DNA of 25,630 nucleotides from JAWWBG01 sp033721095. GTDB taxonomy: Bacteria; Actinomycetota; Nitriliruptoria; Nitriliruptorales; Nitriliruptoraceae. A program made the translations under genes and the position numbers. Shown here in pieces: positions 8,713 to 15,627 of this stretch. The notes beneath the pieces were generated by a model. That model was not told the DNA's origin. It ran no database searches and worked only from the letters and a program-made list of their open reading frames with translations. The stretch spans positions 1 through 25,630 of the forward strand of contig JAWWBG010000009.1 of the NCBI GenBank assembly GCA_033721095.1, in the 5' to 3' direction. Within the stretch, counting starts at the first letter, position 1. Every line of letters starts with the position of its first letter.

Positions 8713-9086
8713 CGACCTGCCTCGTCGAGTTGCTTGCAGGACACGCAGAGCTCGGCATAGGGCAGCGCGTTCAACCGGGCGCGCTCGACCGGCTTGCCAC
8801 AGCGCGTGCAGGTGCCGTAGCTGCCATCCTCGATCCGATCGATCGCTGCATCGATCTGGTCGAGCATCCCACGCGCGTGCCGGGCCAGGCTCTGTGCACG
8901 CTCGCGTTCGATGTTGGCACTGCCGCTGTCGGCCGGGTCGTCGTCGAACCCGCCATCACGCCAGTTCTTGACGTCCGCCTCGGCGTCCAGCTCGTCGATC
9001 TGCGACAGGAGCTCGGACCGTTCCGCCTCGAGCGCCTCACGATGCTTGGCGAGAACGGCCTTCGTCAACTTCTTCGGCGTGGCCAT
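8709..9086 (-). CDS. TraR/DksA-family zinc-finger protein
   Basis: A 125-residue DksA/TraR-type protein: a long charged coiled-coil segment (about 10-82) followed by a four-cysteine zinc finger, C93-x2-C96 and C114-x2-C117. Family members bind the secondary channel of RNA polymerase or related complexes; the specific role of this actinobacterial branch is not settled. The tip acidic pattern of E. coli DksA cannot be assigned with certainty; the segment DGGFDDDPADSGS (44-56) is strongly acidic. I chose ATG at 9086 rather than a longer in-frame start because the sequence from MATPKK matches the usual N-terminus. There is no ribosome site before it, but an extended -10 ends 7 nt upstream, so the mRNA is probably leaderless. 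Confidence 0.9.
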   Translation of the reverse strand: MATPKKLTKAVLAKHREALEAERSELLSQIDELDAEADVKNWRDGGFDDDPADSGSANIERERAQSLARHARGMLDQIDAAIDRIEDGSYGTCTRCGKPVERARLNALPYAELCVSCKQLDEAGR

Positions 9087-9093
9087 CGCGCGG

Positions 9094-9102
9094 ACGCTAT
9101 CA
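9094..9102 (-). promoter_or_regulatory. Extended -10 promoter of the dksA-like gene, predicted leaderless
   Basis: The minus strand reads TGATAGCGT. The TAGCGT hexamer (9094-9099) ends exactly 7 nt before the ATG at 9086, so transcription is expected to begin at or next to the start codon. This agrees with the lack of a ribosome-binding site before that ATG. Confidence 0.5.
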
Positions 9103-9119
9103 GTCACCGCAGACGGGGC

Positions 9120-9134
9120 CGGGAAGGGTTCCCG
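9120..9134. promoter_or_regulatory. Perfect inverted repeat in the dksA/ileS divergent promoter region
   Basis: CGGGAA-GGG-TTCCCG is a perfect 6-bp inverted repeat with a 3-nt centre. It lies in the 109-bp divergent gap, at about the -35 position of the dksA-like promoter and 60 nt upstream of ileS. It could be an operator or a small hairpin. No regulator can be named. The gap holds no recognisable T-box. Confidence 0.3.
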
Positions 9135-9195
9135 CGACGTTTGGGCGTCGGTGGGCCTCCTACCCTCCCGCGCCACCAGCGCGAACAGGACGACC

Positions 9196-12100
9196 GTGAC
9201 GAACTGGCCGGCTCCCGAGCCGCGGCCGTCGTTTCCGCAGCTCGAACAGGCCGTCCTGGCCCAGTGGACCGAGCTGGACGTGTTTGCCCGGAGCCTCGAG
9301 CAGCGGGCCGACGGGCCGCTGTGGAACTTCTACGAAGGACCGCCGACGGCCAACGGCCTGCCCGGAACGCACCACGTCGAGTCGCGCACGTTCAAGGACG
9401 TCTTTCCCCGCTACCGGACGATGAAGGGCCACCGCGTTCCCCGCAAGGCCGGCTGGGACTGCCACGGGCTGCCCGTCGAGATCGAGATCGAAAAGGAGCT
9501 CGGGCTCGACAGCAAGGCCGACATCGAGGCCTACGGAATCGGCGAGTTCAACGAGCGATGCCGGGAATCCGTCACGCGCTACGTCGACGCCTGGGAGAAG
9601 CTCACGGAACGGATCGGCTTCTGGGTCGACCTCGATGATGCCTACTGGACGATGGACCCGGCGTATGTCGACTCGCTCTGGTGGGCCCTCAAGACCCTGT
9701 GGGACGCAGACCTCATCTTCGAGGACTTCCGCTCGACCCCCTACTGCGCCCGTTGCGGGACCGGCCTGTCGGACGCGGAGGTGGCGCAGGGGTACGAGAC
9801 CATCACGGACCCGACGGTGACGGTGCGGCTGCCGTTGACCGGGGGCCCCTGGGGCGGCCGGGGTGACCTGCTCATCTGGACGACCACCCCGTGGACGCTG
9901 CCGGCGAACCTCGCCGTTGCGGTCGGCCGGGACATCACCTACGCGCTCGTCGACCACGCCGACGGTCCGGTCGTCGTCGCCGCAGACCTGGTGGACAGCG
10001 TCGTCGGCGACGGCGCGACCGTGCTCGAGACGGCCACGGGACCCGAGCTCGTGGGGTCGACCTACACGCCGATCTTCGACTTCGCCGCAGTCGAGGGCGA
10101 CGCCTGGCGCGTCGTGCTGGGCGACCACGTCACGACCACCGACGGCACCGGCCTGGTCCACATTGCTCCGGCATTCGGCGCCGAGGACCGCGAGGTCGGC
10201 AAGGCGGAGGACCTCCCGTTCGTGAATCCGGTCGGGCTCGACGGCGCCTTCACGACGGGGCCATGGGAGGGCGTGTGGGTCAAGGACGCGGATCCCGCCA
10301 TCACCGATGCGATCCGCGACGCCGGTCGGCTCTTTGCGACCGCGAGCTATGAGCACACGTATCCGTTCTGCTGGCGCTGCAAGCGGCCCCTCATCTACTA
10401 CGCGAAACCGTCCTGGTACATCCGCACGACGGCCCGACGCGACGACCTGCTGCGCGTCAACGAGACCATCGACTGGCACCCCGACCACATCAAGCACGGA
10501 CGGTTCGGGAACTGGCTCGAGAACAACGTCGACTGGGCCCTGTCGCGCGACCGGTACTGGGGCACCCCGCTGCCGTTCTGGCGCTGCGAGGAGGGCCACG
10601 TGACGGTCGTCGGATCGCGCGCCGAGCTGTCAGAACGGGCGGGACGGGACCTGTCCGATCTCGACCCGCATCGACCGTTCGTGGACGAGGTCACGATCCC
10701 CTGCAGCGAATGCAACCGCACGGCCGAGCGGATTCCCGACGTCGCCGACGCCTGGTTCGATTCCGGCGCCATGCCGTTCGCCCAGTTCGGGCACCCCCAT
10801 CAGAACCAGGAGCTGTTCGAGGCCAGCTTTCCGGCCCAGTACATCTGCGAGGCCATCGACCAGACGCGTGGCTGGTTCTACACGCTGCTGGCCGAGGCGA
10901 CGCTCCTGTTCGACACGACCTCCTACGAAACCGTCCTGTGCCTGGGACACATCGTGGACGAGGACGGCCAGAAGATGTCCAAGTCCAAGGGCAACATCCT
11001 CGACCCGTGGGAGCTGATCGACCGACACGGCGCCGACGCACTCCGCTGGCTGATGCTGGCCGAGGGCAACCCCTGGGTGAACCGTCGGGTTGGCCACCAC
11101 CTCCTCGAGGATGTCATCCGACAGTTCCTGCTCACGCTCTGGAACACGCACGTCTTCTTCCTGACCTACGCGGGCATCGACGGCTGGGATGCCGATGGCG
11201 AGGTGCCTCCCGTCGCGGAGCGCCCGGTGATGGACCGCTGGATCCTGGCGGAGCTCGCCGACGTGGTCGAGACCGTCGACGCCGCACTCGACCGCTACGA
11301 CGTCTCTCGGGCAACCCGTCGGATCGAGACCTTCGTCGACGACCTCTCCAACTGGTACGTGCGTCGATGCCGCCGTCGTTTCTGGCGGGCGGCGGCCGAC
11401 GACCCCCGCGACAAGGTTGCTGCCCACGCGAGCCTGCACACGTGCCTCGCGACACTCGCCGGCCTGCTCGCCCCGTTCGTTCCCTTCGTGGCCGAGCGAC
11501 TGTGGCAGGACCTCGTGGTCCCGGCCGATCCCGACGCATCTCCCTCGGTCCACCTGTCCGATTTCCCGTCAGCGGACGAGGCCTGGACCGATGACGAGCT
11601 GCGCACCGCCATGGTGGCCGCACGGCAGCTGGTCGAGCTCGGACGCCAGGCGCGAAACGACTCGGGGGTTCGCGTCCGTCAGCCCCTCGCCCGCGCGCTC
11701 GTGACGACTCCGGACGCCGCCGCGATGCTGCCGGACCTGCTCCCCGACATCGCCGACGAGCTCAACATCAAGTCGGTGGAGGTTGCGGACGGCACGACCG
11801 ATCTCGTCGAGCTGTCACTGCGACCAAACTTCAAGCAGCTGGGCCCGGTGTTCAAGGATGCTGCCCCTCGCGTGGCGGAAGCGCTTCGCACTGCCGACCA
11901 CGACACCGCCCGGCGAGTGGCAACCGAGCTGGCGAGCGGACCGGCAACCATCACCGTCGACGGTCGCGACGTTCAGCTGACCCCCGACATGGTGGACGTG
12001 TTGGAAACCGCGCGTCCGGGATGGGCGGTTGCCACGCACGCCGGCTCATCCTTCGCGCTGGACACGACGCTGACGCCCGAGCTCGAACTGGAGGGCGTCG

Positions 12101-12360
12101 CGCGCGAGCTCGTCCGCGCGGTGAACGAGCTCCGCAAGGAAGCCGACCTGGCGCTCGACGACCGCATTGCGCTGCACGTGTCCATCGCCCCCGACGAGTT
12201 GTCCGACCGGCTGGAGGGGGCCGGATGGCTCGAGCACGTCGCCGCCGAGGGACTTGCCGGCAGCATCGCCGACGACCCGATCGACAACCCGGACGGCGAG
12301 GCGGCCGATGTCGACCTGGCGGGCCACGGGACCGCGACGATTTCCCTGCGGCGGACCTGA
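9196..12360 (+). CDS. ileS: Isoleucyl-tRNA synthetase, type 2 (long, GxHH signature)
   Basis: Charges tRNA-Ile with isoleucine. The 1054-residue length and sequence fit the eukaryote-like type 2 IleRS found in many actinobacteria. The class I HIGH box is present in swapped form, G57-T-H-H60, instead of HxGH. KMSKS is at 593-597 (DGQKMSKSKGN). The editing domain carries WTTTPWTLPAN from 228 and HIAPAFGAED from 322. Cysteine pairs CARC, CWRC and CSEC suggest metal or structural sites. The GTG start at 9196 is supported by AGGA 5 nt upstream and by the expected N-terminal sequence; the frame stays open further upstream but without similarity. It is the only plus-strand gene, diverging from the dksA-like gene and converging on a shared terminator. 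Confidence 0.97.
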   Translation: MTNWPAPEPRPSFPQLEQAVLAQWTELDVFARSLEQRADGPLWNFYEGPPTANGLPGTHHVESRTFKDVFPRYRTMKGHRVPRKAGWDCHGLPVEIEIEKELGLDSKADIEAYGIGEFNERCRESVTRYVDAWEKLTERIGFWVDLDDAYWTMDPAYVDSLWWALKTLWDADLIFEDFRSTPYCARCGTGLSDAEVAQGYETITDPTVTVRLPLTGGPWGGRGDLLIWTTTPWTLPANLAVAVGRDITYALVDHADGPVVVAADLVDSVVGDGATVLETATGPELVGSTYTPIFDFAAVEGDAWRVVLGDHVTTTDGTGLVHIAPAFGAEDREVGKAEDLPFVNPVGLDGAFTTGPWEGVWVKDADPAITDAIRDAGRLFATASYEHTYPFCWRCKRPLIYYAKPSWYIRTTARRDDLLRVNETIDWHPDHIKHGRFGNWLENNVDWALSRDRYWGTPLPFWRCEEGHVTVVGSRAELSERAGRDLSDLDPHRPFVDEVTIPCSECNRTAERIPDVADAWFDSGAMPFAQFGHPHQNQELFEASFPAQYICEAIDQTRGWFYTLLAEATLLFDTTSYETVLCLGHIVDEDGQKMSKSKGNILDPWELIDRHGADALRWLMLAEGNPWVNRRVGHHLLEDVIRQFLLTLWNTHVFFLTYAGIDGWDADGEVPPVAERPVMDRWILAELADVVETVDAALDRYDVSRATRRIETFVDDLSNWYVRRCRRRFWRAAADDPRDKVAAHASLHTCLATLAGLLAPFVPFVAERLWQDLVVPADPDASPSVHLSDFPSADEAWTDDELRTAMVAARQLVELGRQARNDSGVRVRQPLARALVTTPDAAAMLPDLLPDIADELNIKSVEVADGTTDLVELSLRPNFKQLGPVFKDAAPRVAEALRTADHDTARRVATELASGPATITVDGRDVQLTPDMVDVLETARPGWAVATHAGSSFALDTTLTPELELEGVARELVRAVNELRKEADLALDDRIALHVSIAPDELSDRLEGAGWLEHVAAEGLAGSIADDPIDNPDGEAADVDLAGHGTATISLRRT

Positions 12361-12407
12361 CACGCCCAAGCGGCGGGAGCGCTCGCCCCCGGTCCGCGTG
12401 CCGAAAA

Positions 12408-12438
12408 GCGTGACGCCGGGCACAGCCCGGCGTCACGC
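12408..12438 (-). terminator. Strong intrinsic terminator at the end of the division cluster, likely bidirectional
   Basis: GCGTGACGCCGGGC (12408-12421) pairs perfectly over 14 bp with GCCCGGCGTCACGC (12425-12438) around a 3-nt loop. On the minus strand the stem is followed at once by TTTT (12404-12407), the classic U-run, so it is oriented to end the minus-strand HhH gene and the division cluster. On the plus strand the tail is GTGTTGT, weaker, but the stem lies 48 nt past the ileS stop and probably serves both. Confidence 0.88.
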
Positions 12439-12453
12439 GTGTTGTCGGCTTCG

Positions 12454-13143
12454 TCAGGCGAGCGCGTCCTTGATGGTCTTTGCCGCCGTCGGGCCGACGC
12501 CGTCCACCGAGGACAGCTCCTCGATGGATGCGTCCCGGATCGCCTCGAGGCTCTTGAACTTCTTCAGCAGCGCGTCCTGCTTGGCAGGACCGACGCCCTT
12601 GATGGCGCCGAGCCGAGCGCGCGCTGCGGCGCCCGTCGTGCGGCCCGTGGCCTTCTTGGCGGCCTTCTTCGCCGACTTCTTGGTGGCCTTCTTGGCGGCC
12701 TTCTTCGTGGCCTTCTTGGCCGTCTTCTTCGCGGCCTTCCTGGTCGCCTTCTTCCGCGTGGCCTTCTTCCGCGTCGCGGACTTCACGGGTGCCACGATCT
12801 CGTCTGCCGCTGCCGCGCCCGCGGCCTCGACATCGGCACGGCGCTCAGCCGCATCTCGGGCGGACGTCTTGGCGATGACCTCGGTGGCGGTGTCCGTGCC
12901 CTCCGAAACGGTGGCGAGCTGCGCAGGCGCGGGTCGCGGGCCCGGCGTGCCCGGGACATAGGCACCCGGCGGCGCCAACTCGGGTGCCTCACGCCGGCGC
13001 TGCATGACCCCCAGCGCAAGGGTGACGATGGAGAGAACGCACGAGGCGATGGAAATCCAGATCAGCGTCAGGCCATCGCTGAAAAATCCGGCCAGCAACG
13101 TCACGGCCGCGACGATGACCAGAATCAGGCTGAGAACGATCAC
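12454..13143 (-). CDS. Membrane-anchored protein with H1-like Lys/Ala tract and UvrC-like HhH pair
   Basis: A 229-residue protein of unusual make-up; I know no named family. Two membrane helices (about 1-21 and 26-46) form an N-terminal hairpin. A Pro/Ala-rich linker (52-117) leads to a tract at 121-168 of repeated KKAxKK and KKATRK units, resembling the tails of histone H1 and of mycobacterial HupB-type nucleoid proteins. The C-terminus has two helix-hairpin-helix motifs, IKGVGPAKQDAL (181-192) and VDGVGPTAAKTI (213-224), arranged as in the UvrC C-terminus. The tract and HhH pair should both bind DNA from the cytoplasmic side of the membrane. It follows the divIVA-like gene by 83 bp and ends at a strong terminator. 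The start is GTG with a weak ribosome site. Chromosome tethering is an inference. Confidence 0.85.
   Translation of the reverse strand: MIVLSLILVIVAAVTLLAGFFSDGLTLIWISIASCVLSIVTLALGVMQRRREAPELAPPGAYVPGTPGPRPAPAQLATVSEGTDTATEVIAKTSARDAAERRADVEAAGAAAADEIVAPVKSATRKKATRKKATRKAAKKTAKKATKKAAKKATKKSAKKAAKKATGRTTGAAARARLGAIKGVGPAKQDALLKKFKSLEAIRDASIEELSSVDGVGPTAAKTIKDALA
12643..12783 (-). repeat. Imperfect repeats encoding the Lys/Ala-rich tract
   Basis: Short degenerate DNA repeats built around GCCTTCTT units (plus-strand view) encode residues 121-167 of the HhH protein. Such tracts change length by replication slippage, so unit number may vary between strains. Confidence 0.75.
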
Positions 13144-13226
13144 AGGTGACCCGCTTGTGGTTGCGCGATGAATGCAGGAGAGTAGTCCGTCCCATCCGGC
13201 AATCCGCGAATCGCCGTTGGCGAACC

Positions 13227-13463
13227 TCAGCGCCTGTCGCGTGGGTCGCGAGCGTCGGCGAGGGCAACCCGGGACTGTTCATACATCGATTCGAGCCGTT
13301 GCACGGCAGCACGCAGGCCGGCGATCGTGCGATCACGGTCGGCGACTTCGTCGGCGAGGCGGGCAAGCAGCTCGTCGACCGGTCCGATGGCGTAGCCGCG
13401 AAACGCGAGCGGCAGCACCGTGTTGATGATGTCCTCAGCGTCAAGGGGTCCGGGGTCGTTCAT
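13227..13463 (-). CDS. Miniature DivIVA-domain protein
   Basis: A 78-residue protein that resembles the N-terminal membrane-binding domain of DivIVA/Wag31. The family pattern is seen in FRGYAIGPVDELLARLADEV (21-40): a GY-x5-VD core followed by a heptad-rich helix that could form a coiled coil (about 25-66). Wag31-type proteins in this position are usually some 200-300 residues or more, so the long C-terminal coiled coil is absent. It could be a GpsB-like or otherwise reduced form. I chose ATG at 13463, 17 bp past the yggT stop. A GTG at 13499 would overlap yggT and lacks a ribosome site, but the ATG also has only a weak one. Confidence 0.7.
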   Translation of the reverse strand: MNDPGPLDAEDIINTVLPLAFRGYAIGPVDELLARLADEVADRDRTIAGLRAAVQRLESMYEQSRVALADARDPRDRR

Positions 13464-13479
13464 GTCAGCCGAGCGCGGG

Positions 13480-13734
13480 TCAGATGCAGATGAGGGCACG
13501 AAGGATGATCAGGCCAAAGAACAGCACGATGATCGACAAGTCCAGCGCCACGTTGCCCAGGCGCACGGGCGGCAGCGCGCGGCGAAGTGGTCCCGCGACG
13601 GGTTCCACGAGCCGACCAACTGCCGTCTGCAGGCGCCGCAGTTCTTCCGGCGGCGCCGGCACCCAGGAAAAGATCACGTGGGTGAGCAGGACGAGCATGT
13701 ACGCAAACAGCAACCAACAGACGACGCCGGTCAC
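13480..13734 (-). CDS. yggT: YggT-family membrane protein
   Basis: An 84-residue integral membrane protein with two hydrophobic helices (about 3-24 and 63-83) joined by an amphipathic stretch containing RRLQTAVGRLVEPVAGPLRRALPP, the usual YggT pattern of a proline- and arginine-bearing loop. The function of the family is not settled; it is regularly found between sepF and divIVA in Gram-positive bacteria, as here. Its GTG start overlaps the sepF stop as GTGA, so the two are translationally coupled. Confidence 0.9.
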   Translation of the reverse strand: MTGVVCWLLFAYMLVLLTHVIFSWVPAPPEELRRLQTAVGRLVEPVAGPLRRALPPVRLGNVALDLSIIVLFFGLIILRALICI

Positions 13735-14201
13735 GAAGCGAACCCGCCTCCGATGGGATACCCCTCGGCAGCGAGGCGTTCACGTTCTGCGGCCGGGATC
13801 TCCACGTCGAGTGGCTTGACGAGGAACGCGCTCGGCGTGATGCGCGACACCCGGCCGCGCAACGCGTACGTCATGCCCGACAGGAAGTCGATGACGCGAC
13901 GGGCGGTGACCTCGTCGAGGGCACCGACATCGAAGACGACGGGTTGGCCTGCCTGGTAGCGCCGCCCGACTCCTTCGACATCGTCGAAGTGCTCGAGCCT
14001 GGCGATCCCCACGTGCACCTGTGCGACGCTGGTCATCGCACGGACATGCGGGGCACCCGGCTCCGGGACGTTCAACGGACGGACGTTTTCCGCTGTTTCG
14101 TCGACCGGCATCGCTTCCCCCAGCCGCTCCGGGAGTTCCTCGGAACCCTCGGGCTCGTCGACGAGGCCGAGATAGACCAGGGTTCGTTGCCACACGCTCA
14201 T
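13731..14201 (-). CDS. sepF: Cell division protein SepF
   Basis: A 156-residue Z-ring membrane anchor. The N-terminus (MSVWQRTLVYLGL) is the amphipathic helix that binds membrane. An acidic linker (15-50) is followed by the conserved core (about 58-137), with RRVIDFLSGMTYALRGRVSR and ITPSAFLVKPLDVEI matching the family's FtsZ-binding alpha/beta fold. FtsA is not present in the window and actinobacteria generally lack it, so SepF is expected to be the tether of FtsZ. The ATG overlaps the yggS stop as ATGA, and the stop overlaps the yggT start. Confidence 0.95.
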   Translation of the reverse strand: MSVWQRTLVYLGLVDEPEGSEELPERLGEAMPVDETAENVRPLNVPEPGAPHVRAMTSVAQVHVGIARLEHFDDVEGVGRRYQAGQPVVFDVGALDEVTARRVIDFLSGMTYALRGRVSRITPSAFLVKPLDVEIPAAERERLAAEGYPIGGGFAS

Positions 14202-14890
14202 GTCGCGTCCTGGTTCGTGGGCGTCGTGTTTCGATGCCCGAAGATGGCCGTGCCGAGGCGGACGATGGTCGCGCCTTCCTCGATCGCGACCTCGAAATCC
14301 TGGCTCATGCCCATGCTGAGCTCGGTGACGTCGGGCCAGCGCTGGGCCAGGTCGTCGCGTTTGCGACGCAGCGCCCGGAAGTACTCCCGGGGCTCGGCGT
14401 CGACCGGCGGGATGGTCATCAAGCCTGTCACCCGTGTGCCCTGCAGGCCGGAAGCGTAGGCGACGAGGGGTTCGGCCTCGTCGATGGGGACGCCGCCTCG
14501 CCGGGGCTGGCCGGTCATGTCGACCTGGACGAGCACGTCGAGGACGACATCGAGGTCCCGGGCTGCGCGGTCGATCGCGTCGGCCAGTGCGGCACGGTCC
14601 AGGCTGTGCACCAGCACCGCCTGTCCGGCGACCTCCTTCACCTTGCGGCGTTGCAGCTGCCCGACGAAGTGCCAGCGCACCTCCGGGTGGCGTGTGGCTC
14701 GCTCGCGCAGGGCATCAGATCGATTCTCGCCGAAGTCCGCGAGGCCCGCCGCGATGGCCTCATCAACGAGGTCGGCGGGCTGCTGCTTGCTCACGGCCAC
14801 GAGCGTGACCTCGCCGGCGTCCCTGCCGGATCGCTCGCACGCTGCTGCCATGCGAGCCCGGACCTCCGCCAGTTGGTGAGCCACGTTCAT
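14198..14890 (-). CDS. yggS: YggS/PROSC-family PLP homeostasis protein
   Basis: A 230-residue PLP-binding protein with a single alanine-racemase-like barrel, involved in vitamin B6 and amino acid balance rather than a known catalytic step. Lys35 in LVAVSKQQP is the expected PLP lysine. Other family motifs: FGENRSDAL, WHFVGQLQRRKV and the closing phosphate-binding segment LSMGMSQDFEVAIEEG with VRLGTAIFG. I used ATG at 14890 because it overlaps the pgeF stop as ATGA and gives the usual N-terminus; a longer in-frame start at 14959 would overlap pgeF by some 70 bp. The pgeF-yggS-sepF order is the conserved one. Confidence 0.94.
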   Translation of the reverse strand: MNVAHQLAEVRARMAAACERSGRDAGEVTLVAVSKQQPADLVDEAIAAGLADFGENRSDALRERATRHPEVRWHFVGQLQRRKVKEVAGQAVLVHSLDRAALADAIDRAARDLDVVLDVLVQVDMTGQPRRGGVPIDEAEPLVAYASGLQGTRVTGLMTIPPVDAEPREYFRALRRKRDDLAQRWPDVTELSMGMSQDFEVAIEEGATIVRLGTAIFGHRNTTPTNQDAT

Positions 14891-15627
14891 GCGCTGGCAT
14901 CCCGGACGATGATCGAGAGCTGGCGCCCCGCGTCGGGGTCCCGCCGATGACTGAACCAATCGTCCTCGTGTCGTGTGCAGCTTGCGACCTCGTCGATCAC
15001 TGCGACGTCGGCCCGCTCGAGCAAGGCCCTGACCCCTGCCCGCAGGTCAAGGCTCGGCGTCCCCCAGGACGTCGTGGCACGGGTTTCCGGAATCGCGGCA
15101 ACGACCTCGGACTGCATGGCCGCGGGCACCTCGTAGCAGCACCCACCGATCGACGGACCGAGAACGGCAACCGGCCGCACATTCGTGAGCCCACGCAGTG
15201 CTTCGATGGTTGCCGCCACGATGCCCGCCACGAGCCCCATCCGGCCGACGTGGACCGCCGCCACCACATCGCCCGCGGCGAGGGTGATCGGGACGCAGTC
15301 GGCGGTCTGGACGACGAGGCCACGCCCTGCCACCCGGGTCACGAGGCCGTCCACGGCCGGGACCTGCCATCCCGGTGGTGCGTCCGACCCGACGACGGCG
15401 ACCGCGGCTCCGTGCACCTGGTCCATCCAGACGAGGGCACCGGCGTCGAGGCCGATCTCCTCCAGGACCTCACGTCGATCGGCCGCCAGGCGAGCTGGCA
15501 GGTGGGGCCGCCGATGGGAGAGGTTGCCGGCCCGTCCCACGGGTGGCTCGGGCACGAGCCCCGGTCGCCCGGTGAACCAGGCGTTGACGCCCGGCGCGAG
15601 CCCGACGCGCCGGAGCGGGATCGTCAC
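14887..15627 (-). CDS. pgeF: PgeF/YfiH (LACC1-like) multicopper-polyphenol-oxidase-family protein
   Basis: A 246-residue member of the YfiH family. Characterised relatives act on purine nucleosides (adenosine deamination and phosphorolysis) or remove L-Ser wrongly built into UDP-MurNAc peptides (PgeF), which would suit its place beside ftsZ. The metal triad is H72 (QVHGA), C111 (ADCVPI) and H126. The usual HAGWRG around the last histidine reads HVGRMG here, so the Trp is replaced by Arg. The C-terminus has CTRHEDDWFSHRRD. The GTG start overlaps the ftsZ stop as GTGA, which settles the start and implies coupled translation. Which activity this protein has cannot be told from sequence. Confidence 0.9.
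   Translation of the reverse strand: MTIPLRRVGLAPGVNAWFTGRPGLVPEPPVGRAGNLSHRRPHLPARLAADRREVLEEIGLDAGALVWMDQVHGAAVAVVGSDAPPGWQVPAVDGLVTRVAGRGLVVQTADCVPITLAAGDVVAAVHVGRMGLVAGIVAATIEALRGLTNVRPVAVLGPSIGGCCYEVPAAMQSEVVAAIPETRATTSWGTPSLDLRAGVRALLERADVAVIDEVASCTRHEDDWFSHRRDPDAGRQLSIIVRDASA

Noticed and set aside
9087..9195. T-box riboswitch upstream of ileS
   Set aside because: The gap is short and I find no T-box bulge sequence or specifier-stem layout.
12643..12783. CRISPR or tandem-repeat array
   Set aside because: The repeats are short, degenerate and in frame, encoding the Lys/Ala tract; there are no spacers.
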